NCBI RefSeq assembly: GCF_002968635.1
Contig: NZ_PVBN01000001.1
Coordinates: 186,001 to 250,000, forward strand
Length of the DNA stretch: 64,000 bases
Direction: 5' to 3'
Source: Neorhizobium alkalisoli
Lineage (GTDB): Bacteria; Pseudomonadota; Alphaproteobacteria; Rhizobiales; Rhizobiaceae
This document shows, one piece after another, positions 18,727 through 27,957 of the stretch. Numbering within the stretch: position 1 is the stretch's first letter; each line of letters begins with the position of its first letter. The notes beneath the pieces are model-generated. The model saw only the letters and a program-made list of their open reading frames with translations. It was not told the origin of the DNA and made no database searches. The translations under genes and the position numbers were made by a program.

Positions 18727-20004
18727 TCAGCCCTTGAAGGTATAATCCGCGATCGACTGCGGCTTCATCTCGATCGAGAAACCCGGCTGCGAGGGCGGCA
18801 TGTATGCGGCATTCCGGATGATGCAGGGATCGACAAAATGCTCATGCAAATGGTCGACATATTCGATCACACGGCCGTCCTTGGTGCCGGAAACCGCGAC
18901 ATAATCGATCATCGAAAGATGCTGTACGTATTCGCAGAGCCCGACGCCGCCGGCGTGTGGCCAGACCGGCAGATTGTATTTCGCGGCGACGAGCAGCACG
19001 GCCAGAACTTCGTTGAGCCCGCCCATGCGGCATGAGTCGATCTGGACGATGTCGATCGCCCCTTCCGCGATGAACTGCTTGAACATGATGCGGTTCTGGC
19101 ACATCTCGCCGGTCGCGACCTTTACCGGCCCGATGGCTTCGCGGATCTTGCGATGGCCGGCAATGTCGTCCGGGCTGGTGGGTTCCTCGATGAAGAAAGG
19201 CTTGGCGAAGGCAAGCTTCTTGACCCAGTCGATGGCTTGGCCGACTTCCCAGACCTGGTTGGCGTCGATCATCAGGTAGCGGTCGGGACCGATCACCTCG
19301 CGGGCGATGGTGAGACGGCGGATATCGTCCTCAAGGTCGCGGCCGACCTTCATCTTGACGTGGTTGAAGCCTGCATCGACCGCTTCCTTGCAGAGGCGGC
19401 GGAGTTTTTCCTCGGGATAACCAAGCCAGCCGGCCGACGTCGTGTAGCAGGCATAACCCTCGCGCTTCAGCGTCTCGATCCGTTCGACCTTGCCGGCTTC
19501 CGCCTTTTTCAGGATCGCCAGGGCATCCTCGCGTGACAACACGTCGGTGAGGTAACGGTAGTCCACGATATCGGCGATCTGTTCTGCCGGCAGTTCGGCG
19601 ACGAGCTGCCAGACCGGCTTGCCGGCCTCCTTGGCGTAAAGATCCCAGAACGCGTTGACCACTGCGCCGGTGGCAAGATGCATGGCGCCCTTGTCGGGGC
19701 CGATCCAACGAAGCTGGCTGTCGCTGGTGAGGTGCCGCCAGAATTTTCCGGGATTCTGGCGGAAGGCTTCAAGGTCCTGGCCGACCACCAGATGCCGCAT
19801 CGCCTTGATTGCCATGCAGCAGATGTCGTTGCCGCGTCCGATGGTGAAGGTCAGGCCGTGGCCGGACAGGTTTTCGCCATCGGTATCGAGGATGACATAG
19901 GCCGCCGAGTAATCCGGATCCGGGTTCATCGCATCGGAGCCGTCAAGGCTTTGCGATGTGGGAAAACGGAGATCGAAGACGCGGAGATCGGTGATACGGG
20001 TCAT
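18727..20004 (-). CDS. fucD: L-fuconate dehydratase (enolase superfamily), 425 aa
   Basis: Converts L-fuconate to 2-keto-3-deoxy-L-fuconate. Mandelate-racemase-subgroup residues are in order: KMKVG (about 218), Asp in LMIDANQVW (about 244), Glu in FFIEEPTSPDD (about 274), Glu in VATGEMCQN (about 299), and His in WPHAGGVGLCEY (about 349). Length and the N-terminus (ITDLRVFDLRFPTS) fit L-fuconate dehydratases closely. It is the last gene of the minus-strand operon, 18 nt after the SDR stop. Confidence 0.92.
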   Translation of the reverse strand: MTRITDLRVFDLRFPTSQSLDGSDAMNPDPDYSAAYVILDTDGENLSGHGLTFTIGRGNDICCMAIKAMRHLVVGQDLEAFRQNPGKFWRHLTSDSQLRWIGPDKGAMHLATGAVVNAFWDLYAKEAGKPVWQLVAELPAEQIADIVDYRYLTDVLSREDALAILKKAEAGKVERIETLKREGYACYTTSAGWLGYPEEKLRRLCKEAVDAGFNHVKMKVGRDLEDDIRRLTIAREVIGPDRYLMIDANQVWEVGQAIDWVKKLAFAKPFFIEEPTSPDDIAGHRKIREAIGPVKVATGEMCQNRIMFKQFIAEGAIDIVQIDSCRMGGLNEVLAVLLVAAKYNLPVWPHAGGVGLCEYVQHLSMIDYVAVSGTKDGRVIEYVDHLHEHFVDPCIIRNAAYMPPSQPGFSIEMKPQSIADYTFKG

Positions 20005-20022
20005 GAGGCTCTCTTCGTGAAG

Positions 20023-20757
20023 TCAGATGGTCCAGCCGCCGTCGATTGCGTAAGCCTGGCCTGACGTATAGGTGGCGCCGGCGAGATAGAGGGCGAGTTC
20101 GGCAATTTCTTCCGGCGTGCCGAGCCGGCCCATCGGCTGGCGGGCGATAAAGGCGGCGCGAGCTGTTTCGTAGTCGCCCTGGGCTTTCATGCGGTCCTGC
20201 AGCGAAGGGCTTTCGACGGTGCCCGGGCAGATCGCGTTGCAGCGGATGCCTTGCGTGACATAGTCTGCGGCAACCGATTTGGTGAGCCCGATCACGGCGG
20301 CCTTGGTGACGCCATAGGCGAAGCGGGTCGGCACGCCCTTGATGCTGGAAGCGACGGACGACATGTTGACGATCGCTCCCTCCTGTTTTGCCAGCATGCC
20401 CGGCAGCACGGCGCGGATGGTACGGATCATCGCCTTGACGTTGAGGTCGAAGGCAAATTCGAGATCGCTGTCCTTCATGTCGATAACGCTGCCGCCGTGA
20501 ACCACGCCGGCGCAATTGAAGAGGACGTCGACGGTGCCGATTTTTTCGACGCAGGTTTTGACGGCGGCATCGTCGAGCACATCGAGCTTCGCCGTCTTCA
20601 GGTTCGGCAGCGACGGAAGGGCGGCGAGAAGCTGCTCGTTGATGTCGGTGGCGTAGACGGTAGCCCCCGCTTCGGCGAACGCGATTGCGCTTGCCCGGCC
20701 TATGCCCTGGCCTGCAGCGGTCACGAGTGCGGTTTTTCCATCCAGTCTGATCGTCAT
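20023..20757 (-). CDS. SDR dehydrogenase, probable 2-keto-3-deoxy-L-fuconate dehydrogenase, 244 aa
   Basis: Classical short-chain dehydrogenase: cofactor motif VTAAGQGIGRAS, NCAGVV, catalytic Ser near MSSVASSIKG, and Tyr-x3-Lys in FAYGVTKAAV. The C-terminus (SGQAYAIDGGWTI) is typical. The adjacent fuconate dehydratase suggests oxidation of 2-keto-3-deoxy-L-fuconate to the 2,4-diketo acid. Substrate is inferred from context only. Confidence 0.85.
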   Translation of the reverse strand: MTIRLDGKTALVTAAGQGIGRASAIAFAEAGATVYATDINEQLLAALPSLPNLKTAKLDVLDDAAVKTCVEKIGTVDVLFNCAGVVHGGSVIDMKDSDLEFAFDLNVKAMIRTIRAVLPGMLAKQEGAIVNMSSVASSIKGVPTRFAYGVTKAAVIGLTKSVAADYVTQGIRCNAICPGTVESPSLQDRMKAQGDYETARAAFIARQPMGRLGTPEEIAELALYLAGATYTSGQAYAIDGGWTI

Positions 20758-20787
20758 GTCATGTCCTCAACTCTTTGGCGGCCGGCG

Positions 20788-21117
20788 TCAGTCATGATGA
20801 AAGACTTCTTCCATCATCGCCCACCATTCACCTTCCTTGCGACTTTCGAGCGGCCTCTGGCAAGGGATTGTGAAGGACCACCATTCCTGATTCTTCGGAT
20901 CGGCAGCGATCTTTGCCATGTCGGCTTCGAAATCGACACCGTGATATTCCCAGGTGCCGAACAAAAGGTTCTCCGGCTCCCGCAGGAAGATCGTGTAGTT
21001 GCGGATGTTGGACCGGCTGATGAGATCGAGGATTTCCGGCCAGACCGCGGCATGCAGCCGCTTGTATTCGGCAACCATTCCCGGCTCGACGCCGATGACC
21101 ATGCCCATTCTTTGCAT
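20788..21117 (-). CDS. L-rhamnose/L-fucose mutarotase family protein, 109 aa
   Basis: Small dimeric-barrel mutarotase that interconverts sugar anomers. The family signature is present: His in YKRLHAAVWPEIL, IRNYTIFLREPENLLFG, and WW pairs in the C-terminal half. Full length. It lies between the Zn-dehydrogenase and SDR genes in the operon. Fucose is the likely substrate here from context, although the family is named for rhamnose. Confidence 0.88.
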   Translation of the reverse strand: MQRMGMVIGVEPGMVAEYKRLHAAVWPEILDLISRSNIRNYTIFLREPENLLFGTWEYHGVDFEADMAKIAADPKNQEWWSFTIPCQRPLESRKEGEWWAMMEEVFHHD

Positions 21118-21127
21118 GCCGACCCCC

Positions 21128-22135
21128 TCAGACTTCTACCAGCGCCTTGACCACACCGGCCGAAGGATCGGTCAGTCCGGCAAAGCGTTCGGGAACTTCG
21201 GACAAAGCCATTCGATGGGTTATCAGGGCATCGGGAACCTGCCCGGCGCGCATGGCCTGCATCACGCGCTCGAAATCCGCCCGCGTGGCGTTGCGGCTGC
21301 CGAGCAACGAGGTTTCGCGCTTGTGGAATTCCGGGTCGGAGAAGCTGATGTCGCTCGAGACGATCGAGACGAGCACATAGGTGCCGCCATGGCCGACGAA
21401 ACCGAAGCCGCGCTCCATAGCCTTCGGATTGCCGGTGGCGTCGAAGACCACATCGAAGAAGTCGCCATCAGTCGCGGCAGAAAGTTGCTCCGCGTCGCCG
21501 TCACCAAGCGTGACGGTGGAGGAGATGCCGAGATGCCGGCTGGCGAATTCGAGCCGGTCGGCACGGCTGTCGATGATGGTGACGTCGCCGCCGTCGAGCT
21601 GGGCAAAAATCGCCACCGACAGTCCGATCGGGCCCGCCCCCACGACAAGCACCTTCTGGCCGGATTGCACCCGCGCGCGGGTTATCGCATGGGCCCCGAT
21701 TGCCAGGAATTCCACCATCGCGGTCTGGTCGAGCGAAAGGCCTTCCGCCTTGAGGACGAATTCCTCCGGCAGGCTCAGATATTCCGTCATGCCGCCGTCG
21801 CGATGGACGCCGAGTACGCCGATATTGCGGCAGCAGTTTGTCTTGCCCTTGAGACAAGCGCTGCAGCGGCCGCAGGAAATATAAGGGATGATCGACACGG
21901 TATCGCCGGGCGAGAGCCGGCTTCCGGCCGGTGCCTCTTCCACGGTTGCCGCGAGCTCATGGCCCATGACACGCGGGTAGGAAAGATAGGGCTGATTGCC
22001 GGTGAAGATGTGAAGGTCCGTGCCGCAGACGCCGATACGCCGGAGTTTTAATAGAACTTCACTCTCTCCACGAACCGGTTTTGGACGGTCGATGGCACTG
22101 AGCTTGCCGGGTTCGTCACAGATTATTGTCAGCAT
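21128..22135 (-). CDS. Zinc-binding alcohol dehydrogenase family protein, 335 aa
   Basis: Medium-chain dehydrogenase. Catalytic zinc ligands are in GVCGTDLHIF and MGHELAA; the structural zinc site is CGRCSACLKGKTNCC; the Rossmann motif is VVGAGPIGLSVAI. It is encoded in the fucose operon, 10 nt upstream of the mutarotase gene and 4 nt after the lactonase. It may oxidise a pathway hydroxyl (fucose C1, fuconate, or a downstream alcohol). Redundancy with the aldo/keto reductase of the same operon is unexplained. Confidence 0.88.
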   Translation of the reverse strand: MLTIICDEPGKLSAIDRPKPVRGESEVLLKLRRIGVCGTDLHIFTGNQPYLSYPRVMGHELAATVEEAPAGSRLSPGDTVSIIPYISCGRCSACLKGKTNCCRNIGVLGVHRDGGMTEYLSLPEEFVLKAEGLSLDQTAMVEFLAIGAHAITRARVQSGQKVLVVGAGPIGLSVAIFAQLDGGDVTIIDSRADRLEFASRHLGISSTVTLGDGDAEQLSAATDGDFFDVVFDATGNPKAMERGFGFVGHGGTYVLVSIVSSDISFSDPEFHKRETSLLGSRNATRADFERVMQAMRAGQVPDALITHRMALSEVPERFAGLTDPSAGVVKALVEV

Positions 22136-22139
22136 TCAC

Positions 22140-22958
22140 TTACACTCCAAGCCGGTAGAAGCGGTTGGCATTGCCACGGAAAACCGCCGCATGATGTTCG
22201 GCAGGCACGATATCCAGGCATTGACCGAGCCAAGCTCCATAATTGCCCGCCAGCCGGAGAACCGGCCAGTCGCTCCCCCAGATCACCCGTTCCGGTCCGA
22301 AGAGATCGAGGATCGTTTCGGCATAGGGGCGTACGGCCTGCGGCTTCTGGTCGCCTGCTTCGGTCAGCAGGCCGGAAAGCTTGCAATGGACGTTCGGCAG
22401 TTCGGCGAGCGCCTTCATGCGGGCATACCAGCCGATAAACCGGCCCTCCGCGATAGGAGGCTTGGCGCCGTGGTCGATCACGATCGGTAGGCCGGGGTGG
22501 CGGCGGGCGAAAGCCAGCAGTGGCTCCAGATGACGTGGAAAGACGAGCGCATCGAAAGCGAGACCGTGCTCGATCATCGCCGTGACGGCGGAATCGAGCA
22601 CAGGATCGTTGATCCATCGATCGTCGGCGATATCCTGCAGCATCGGCCGGAAGCCCTTGAGCTTCGGATGCTGCGCCAGCCGGGCGATATTGGAAGCAGC
22701 ATCGGCGGACTTCATATCCGTCCAGCCGACCACGCCGAGAATGAAGGGCGTGCGGTCCGCGAGGTCCAGCATGAAAACTGTATCTGTCTCGCTCTCCATG
22801 GTCTGCACCAGCACTGTCCCATCCAAGCCGGCCTGATCAAGCAGCGGCTTGATATCTTCCGGCATGAAGTCGCGGTGAATGGCGGCGAGTTCCGGCGGGG
22901 GCCATTGGCCCGTCCGGTCCGCGATCCGCCAGAAATGCTGGTGTGCGTCGATCCGCAT
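22140..22958 (-). CDS. Amidohydrolase-2 family lactonase (L-fucono-1,5-lactonase type), 272 aa
   Basis: Metal-dependent hydrolase whose N-terminus MRIDAHQHFWRIADRTGQW carries the HxH-type motif of cog3618 lactonases. Other conserved sites: VIDHGAKPPIAEG, HCKLSGLLTEA, and the C-terminal Asp in VIWGSDWPVLRLAG. It opens sugar lactones to aldonates. The start lies 3 nt after the stop of the aldo/keto reductase gene, so the two steps, sugar to lactone and lactone to acid, are tightly coupled. Confidence 0.9.
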   Translation of the reverse strand: MRIDAHQHFWRIADRTGQWPPPELAAIHRDFMPEDIKPLLDQAGLDGTVLVQTMESETDTVFMLDLADRTPFILGVVGWTDMKSADAASNIARLAQHPKLKGFRPMLQDIADDRWINDPVLDSAVTAMIEHGLAFDALVFPRHLEPLLAFARRHPGLPIVIDHGAKPPIAEGRFIGWYARMKALAELPNVHCKLSGLLTEAGDQKPQAVRPYAETILDLFGPERVIWGSDWPVLRLAGNYGAWLGQCLDIVPAEHHAAVFRGNANRFYRLGV

Positions 22959-22961
22959 GGC

Positions 22962-23975
22962 TCAGGCGCCTTCGCGCGGGACAGGTGCGCCTTCGGCGAT
23001 CAATCCGCGCTCCTTCAGGCGCCGCCAGAAGGACGTCGGGATCTCTTCCGCGAACCAGTCGACGTTCGACTTGATCTGATCCGCAGTGCGTGCTCCTGAA
23101 ACCACCGTTATCGCCGCAGGATGCGCCAGGGGAAACTGCAGTGCGGCCGCCTGAAGGGAAACGCCTTCCTCCCGGCATGTGGCTTGCAGTTCGTCCACCC
23201 GGGCAAGAATATCGGCAGGCGCCTCGGTGTAGTTGAACTTCTTGTTGCCGGCGAGCAGGCCGGAATTGAAGGGACCGGCAACCACGATGCCGACGCCGAG
23301 TTTGGTGCACTCGTCCATGAAGGCAAGGCTCTGCTGTTCCAGCAACGTATAACGGCCGGCAAGCATGGCGACGTCGATGTCGAAGACCTGCATGGCGTCG
23401 CGGATGATTTCCCACTCGTTGACGCCGAGGCCGACCGCCTTGGTCAGGCCCTCATCTCGCAGTTTTCCGAGCGCACGAAAACCGCCGCCGTCGGTCAGTT
23501 GCTGCCAATAGTGCTGGTGTTTGTCTCCATGCGTCATGCTGCCGATATCGTGGATGTAGAGGATGTCGGGCTTCAGGATGCCGAGACGCTGCTGGCTCGC
23601 CTCGAACGAGCGCATGATGCCGTCATGGGTGTAGTCGTAGATAGGGCGGAACGGCAGCGGTTCGACATAGCCATCCTCTTCCGGGCCGATGGTTTCGTCC
23701 GGCGTCATGACGCGCCCGACCTTGGTGCTGAGGACATAGTCGTCGCGTGGCAGGTCGGTCAGCATCGTGCCGAGCCGACGCTCGGAGCGGGTGAAGCCGT
23801 AGAATGGGGCGGTGTCGTAATAGCGGATGCCGGCGTCCCAGGCAGCCTTGAAGGCGCCCGCCGACTCCTCGTAGGACGTCTTTCGGTAGAGATTGCCCAT
23901 CTGGGCGCAGCCAAGACCCATAAGGGTGATTTCGACCGGGCGGCGGGGCAGGGCTCGTTTTTCGGCGACCTTCAT
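22962..23975 (-). CDS. Aldo/keto reductase, probable L-fucose (D-threo-aldose) 1-dehydrogenase, 337 aa
   Basis: Oxidises the sugar at C1 to the lactone. The AKR catalytic Asp/Tyr lie in YYDTAPFYGFTRSERRLG, the subgroup signature of D-threo-aldose 1-dehydrogenases, and the His is in YIHDIGSMTHGD. ATG 23975 (MKVAEKRALPRR) with CAAGGT upstream is preferred to an upstream ATG at 24014 that would add 13 unconserved residues. First catabolic gene of the operon, 75 bp after the binding-protein gene. Confidence 0.87.
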   Translation of the reverse strand: MKVAEKRALPRRPVEITLMGLGCAQMGNLYRKTSYEESAGAFKAAWDAGIRYYDTAPFYGFTRSERRLGTMLTDLPRDDYVLSTKVGRVMTPDETIGPEEDGYVEPLPFRPIYDYTHDGIMRSFEASQQRLGILKPDILYIHDIGSMTHGDKHQHYWQQLTDGGGFRALGKLRDEGLTKAVGLGVNEWEIIRDAMQVFDIDVAMLAGRYTLLEQQSLAFMDECTKLGVGIVVAGPFNSGLLAGNKKFNYTEAPADILARVDELQATCREEGVSLQAAALQFPLAHPAAITVVSGARTADQIKSNVDWFAEEIPTSFWRRLKERGLIAEGAPVPREGA

Positions 23976-24050
23976 CAATATGACCTTGAGCAATCGACTG
24001 ACTAAAGGGAGCACGCGCCATTTGCGACGCGTGCCCAGGCGGGGGGAGGG

Positions 24051-24995
24051 TTAATAGAGAACGTTCTTGGCTTCCGGCTTTTCGATATTGTCCTTGGTGA
24101 CGACCACGACCCCGGTATCGACGAACTTCTCGACCTTTTCCTTGTTCACGGCCTTGAGCACGGTCTGAACGCCGAGTTCGCCCATCTGGAACGAACCCTG
24201 GACGGCGATCCCGGCAAGCGTTCCGTCCTTCACGAATTCCTGCAGGTCCTGATTTCCGTCGAAGCCGATCGCGACCACCTTGCCGGCCTTGCCCGATTGC
24301 TTCAGCGCGCGGCCCATGCCGATCGCGGTCGGCTCGTTGGCGCCGAAGATGCCCTTGAGGTCGGCATTGGCGGCCAGCACGTCGGTCGTCTGGTTGAGCG
24401 CGGTCGCCATCTGGGACTGCGAGTAGAACGGCCCGACGATCTGAAGCTTGGAGTTCGCCTTGATGTAGTCGGTAAAGCCGCCGACCCGGCCGATCTCGGA
24501 ACCGGCACCCGCGACATAGGACATGACCGCGATCTTGCCTTCCTTGCCGACCTTGTCGATCAGCGCCTTGGCGGCGAGCTCGCCGGCCTTCTTGTTGTCG
24601 GTCGCGAGGAACGACTGGTAATATTGCTCCGAGCCCTTGGAGAGCATGGAGTCGATGATGACGACCGGGATGCGAGCCTCCCATGCCTTCTTCACGGCAG
24701 GCACCAGCGCGTCCGGATCGGAAGGCGCCAGCACGATGCCCGAAACCTTACGGTTGACGGCGTTCTCGACCATGTTGACCTGATCGGCGATCGCCGATTC
24801 CGCGGCCGGACCCTGGAAGGTCAGGGTGTTGCTGCCTCCGCCGGCCTTCATGGCGGCGTCGGCGCCCTTCTGAACATTCTGCCAGAAGGTGGAATTGACG
24901 GTCTTGACGATGACGGCGATTTCGCCGGCCTGGGCCATCGAGGCCGCGCTAAGGGCGATTGCGGATGTCAGCAGTGCGGCAGCAAGCTTTTTCAT
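24051..24995 (-). CDS. Sugar ABC transporter periplasmic binding protein (RbsB-like), 314 aa
   Basis: Signal peptide MKKLAAALLTSAIALSAASMAQA precedes a periplasmic-binding-protein-1-like fold (IAVIVKTVNSTFWQNVQKGAD, PSDPDALVPAVKKAWEARIPVV, GIFGANEPTAIGMGRAL). It binds the imported sugar outside the inner membrane; fucose or a related sugar is inferred from the operon. GAGGAGGAA stands before the ATG. It follows the ATPase and permease genes. Confidence 0.92.
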   Translation of the reverse strand: MKKLAAALLTSAIALSAASMAQAGEIAVIVKTVNSTFWQNVQKGADAAMKAGGGSNTLTFQGPAAESAIADQVNMVENAVNRKVSGIVLAPSDPDALVPAVKKAWEARIPVVIIDSMLSKGSEQYYQSFLATDNKKAGELAAKALIDKVGKEGKIAVMSYVAGAGSEIGRVGGFTDYIKANSKLQIVGPFYSQSQMATALNQTTDVLAANADLKGIFGANEPTAIGMGRALKQSGKAGKVVAIGFDGNQDLQEFVKDGTLAGIAVQGSFQMGELGVQTVLKAVNKEKVEKFVDTGVVVVTKDNIEKPEAKNVLY

Positions 24996-25091
24996 TGTAT
25001 TCCTCCTCTTGTTAATTGGCCTGACCGGCCGGTTTCAGGAGAGCTCCTCGCTCTCTTGACAGTGTCGCGGCAAAGGACCGCGTGTTCTTTC

Positions 25092-26120
25092 TCAGCGGCG
25101 GTTGCGCAACTGGTCGATCCAGACGGTGACCAGGATGACGAGGCCGATGATGATCTGCTGTGTGAAGGCCGAGACGCCGTTCATGTTCAATCCGTTGCGA
25201 AGGATGCCGATGACGAACGCGCCGATCGCGGTGCCCGAAATCGTGCCGACTCCTCCGATCAGCGAGGTGCCGCCGATCACGGCACTGGCGATGGCGTCGA
25301 GTTCGTACATGACACCCTCGTTCGGCTGGGCGGTCACGAGCCGCGACATCAGCACGCAGCCGGTAAGGCCCGCGAGCGTGCCGGAGAGCACATAGGTGAA
25401 GCTGACGATGCGGCTGACATTGACGCCTGAGAGACGGGCGGCATCGGGGTTCGACCCGACGGCATAGATATGCCGGCCGAGAACGGAGCGGTTCAGCATG
25501 AAGGAGACGGCGACCGCGATCACCACCATCAGGATGACCGGATAGGGAATGCCCGGGAAAATCACCGTCGGGAAGCCGTCGTCACCGATATTCACGACGC
25601 GCAGGAAGGAGCCGTTGCCGAGTTCGCCGAAGGATTCGCCAAGGCCGGAAACCGCCCGCGCGCCGGTGATCTGGAGCGCGACACCGCGGGCGATCAGCAT
25701 CATGCCGAGCGTTGCGATGAAGGGCGGCAGTCTCAGGCGCGTTACCACGAAACCGTTGATCCAGCCGCAGAGCGATCCCGTCAGGATACCGATGATCATG
25801 CCGAGCCAGATCGGCGTTCCGTAATCCTTGACGGCGAGCGCCGCGACGACGCCGGAGAGAGCCAGGACCGAACCTACAGACAGATCGATGCCGCCGGTGA
25901 TGATCACGCAGGTGGCGCCGATGCCGAGAAGCGCAATCGAAGTTACCTGCAGGGCAACGGTCATCCCGTTGTCGATGGTGAAGAAGGCGCTGCTCGTGAA
26001 CGAGAAAACGGAGATCAGCACGAACAGACTGCCGAGCGCGGCGAACTTCTGGATGACGTCCTTCTGCCGGTCGCTCAGCGAGACGCTCTTCTGCTTGGAA
26101 ACTTCAGTGATCTCTGCCAT
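25092..26120 (-). CDS. Sugar ABC transporter permease (RbsC-like), 342 aa
   Basis: Inner-membrane permease with about nine to ten hydrophobic helices. The BPD_transp_2 core is visible (GGIDLSVGSVLALSGVVAAL, LRLPPFIATLGMMLIARG, IYAVGSNPDAARLSGV). ATG 26120 (MAEITEVSKQ) is chosen because GAGGAAAGAC lies directly upstream; the in-frame ATG at 26144 would lack this. The first 17 nt overlap the end of the ATPase gene, indicating translational coupling. Confidence 0.92.
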   Translation of the reverse strand: MAEITEVSKQKSVSLSDRQKDVIQKFAALGSLFVLISVFSFTSSAFFTIDNGMTVALQVTSIALLGIGATCVIITGGIDLSVGSVLALSGVVAALAVKDYGTPIWLGMIIGILTGSLCGWINGFVVTRLRLPPFIATLGMMLIARGVALQITGARAVSGLGESFGELGNGSFLRVVNIGDDGFPTVIFPGIPYPVILMVVIAVAVSFMLNRSVLGRHIYAVGSNPDAARLSGVNVSRIVSFTYVLSGTLAGLTGCVLMSRLVTAQPNEGVMYELDAIASAVIGGTSLIGGVGTISGTAIGAFVIGILRNGLNMNGVSAFTQQIIIGLVILVTVWIDQLRNRR

Positions 26121-27708
26121 GTCTTTCCTCATTCCGCCGGCCATAACCGGAGGCGTATCGCATGATCTCTTCCTGGTCGGTCTTCTTCGTTTCCAGGACG
26201 CCGGTGATGCGGCCCTGGTGGAAAACCGCGACGCGGTCGGTCATGCCCAATATTTCCGGTAGTTCGGAACTGATCAGCACGACGCCGATGCCTTCGGCCG
26301 CGAGCTCGTCCATGATCCGGTAGATGGCAAGCTTCGCGCCGACGTCGATGCCGCGGGTAGGCTCGTCGAAGAACAGCACCTTCGATTTGCGGAACAGCCA
26401 CTTGCCGATGATGATCTTCTGCTGGTTGCCGCCGGAGAGCAGCCGGACCGGTTGCTTGATCGACGGCGTGCGGATGTTCAAGAGATCGATATATTCCTTG
26501 GCGATCCGGGCATGTTTGCCGAAGTCGATCAGCCCGAAGCCGTTGGACACCGCCTCCATGTTGGCGAGCGTCATGTTGACGTCGACCGGCATCTTGATGG
26601 CAAGGCCCTGAGCTTTCCGGTCTTCCGAGAGATAGGCGATGCCGGCAGCGATGGCGTCGCGTGGCGATGTGATCGATAGGGTCTGACCGTGCAGCGTGAC
26701 CGTGCCGGCATCGAGCGGATCGGCGCCGAAGATGGCGCGGGCGACTTCCGTACGCCCGGCGCCCATCAGGCCGGCAAAGCCGAGGATCTCGCCGCGGCGC
26801 AAAGTGAAGGAGACGTCGCGGAAGACGCCGGCGCGCGAAAGACCTTCGGCGCTGAGGATGATCTCGTCGCTCGGGACGGACGTCCGGTCCGGAAATTTTT
26901 CCTCCAGCGACCGGCCGACCATCTTCGAGACGATCGCGTCGATGCTGGTGGCGCCGAAGTCGTCGGTGGCGATGTAGCGGCCGTCGCGGAGCACGGTAAC
27001 CCGGTCGACGATCTCCGCCATTTCGTCCAGCCGGTGCGAGATATAGACGATGCCGACGCCGGATGCCTTCAGGTCGCGGATCACCTTGAAGAGAAGCCGC
27101 GTCTCCTGTTCGGTGAGCGAGGAGGTCGGCTCGTCCATGATCAGCACTTCGGCGTCGAGCGAGAGCGCCTTGGCGATCTCCACCATCTGACACTGGGCGA
27201 CCGACAGACCGCGCACCGGGGCAGCCGGGTTGATGTCGACGCCAAGCCGGTCGAGACAGCGCTTTGCGTCGGCGCGCAGCTTCTTGCGGTCGACGAGGAA
27301 ACCGCGGCGCGGTTCACGGGCGAGATAGATGTTTTCGGCGACCGAGAGATGCGGGACGAGGTTGAGTTCCTGATGGATGATGGCGATGCCGGCAGCTTCG
27401 GACTCGCGCGTCGACGAGAAGTGACGTTCCTCACCCTTGTAGACGATCGTGCCGCCGCTCGGCTGGTAGACGCCGCTGATGATCTTCATCAGGGTCGATT
27501 TGCCGGCACCATTTTCGCCGCAGACCGCATGGACCTCGCCAGGGCGAAGATCGAAATGCACGTTGGACAGCGCCCGGACGCCGGGGAATTCCTTGCTGAT
27601 ATTGTCGAGGCGAAGCAGAAATCCTGCATTCGAAGCCGGCAAGCCGCTCGTGGACGTCGTGGCGACGCCGAGAACGCTTCCGCGGGGCTCTACCGGCCGG
27701 CTTTCCAT
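26104..27708 (-). CDS. Sugar ABC transporter ATP-binding protein (RbsA/MglA-like, two ABC domains), 534 aa
   Basis: First gene of the long minus-strand operon. The first ABC domain has Walker A GENGAGKST and Walker B region VLIMDEPTSSLTEQE. The second has GLMGAGRTEVA in place of a canonical Walker A, then LSGGNQQKIIIGKWL and VLFFDEPTRGIDVGAK, as usual for this CUT2 family. An N-terminal extension of about 30 residues precedes the first domain. Its promoter must lie in 27709-27957, shared with the divergent GntR regulator. Confidence 0.93.
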   Translation of the reverse strand: MESRPVEPRGSVLGVATTSTSGLPASNAGFLLRLDNISKEFPGVRALSNVHFDLRPGEVHAVCGENGAGKSTLMKIISGVYQPSGGTIVYKGEERHFSSTRESEAAGIAIIHQELNLVPHLSVAENIYLAREPRRGFLVDRKKLRADAKRCLDRLGVDINPAAPVRGLSVAQCQMVEIAKALSLDAEVLIMDEPTSSLTEQETRLLFKVIRDLKASGVGIVYISHRLDEMAEIVDRVTVLRDGRYIATDDFGATSIDAIVSKMVGRSLEEKFPDRTSVPSDEIILSAEGLSRAGVFRDVSFTLRRGEILGFAGLMGAGRTEVARAIFGADPLDAGTVTLHGQTLSITSPRDAIAAGIAYLSEDRKAQGLAIKMPVDVNMTLANMEAVSNGFGLIDFGKHARIAKEYIDLLNIRTPSIKQPVRLLSGGNQQKIIIGKWLFRKSKVLFFDEPTRGIDVGAKLAIYRIMDELAAEGIGVVLISSELPEILGMTDRVAVFHQGRITGVLETKKTDQEEIMRYASGYGRRNEERHGRDH

Positions 27709-27798
27709 GATCTCCTCCCTAGGACTGAATAGCCCGATCTGCCCTCGGCTCCTCCCAAGGGCGTTCCATAATGCGTAAACCTGCCGTCGAAACTGGTC

Positions 27799-27817
27799 AA
27801 GCCAATTTTTGTGGCTT
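27799..27817. promoter_or_regulatory. Candidate operator of the GntR/FadR regulator in the divergent promoter region
   Basis: Inverted repeat AAGCCA-N7-TGGCTT with an AT-rich centre, roughly midway between the ABC ATPase start (27708) and the regulator start (27958). GntR/FadR proteins bind short inverted repeats in such positions, but this exact sequence is not one I recognise. Confidence 0.35.
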
Positions 27818-27957
27818 TGACGGAAGGGTCACTATTTCTGGAGAGCCCTGTGGCGTTGCTGTCAGAAAAACACTTAAAATTCAATGATATGATTTGTGCC
27901 TTGCTCTCCTCGGTTTCCGTAGTTATGGTAAGGCCGCATTCTCAAGGTAGTGAAACC

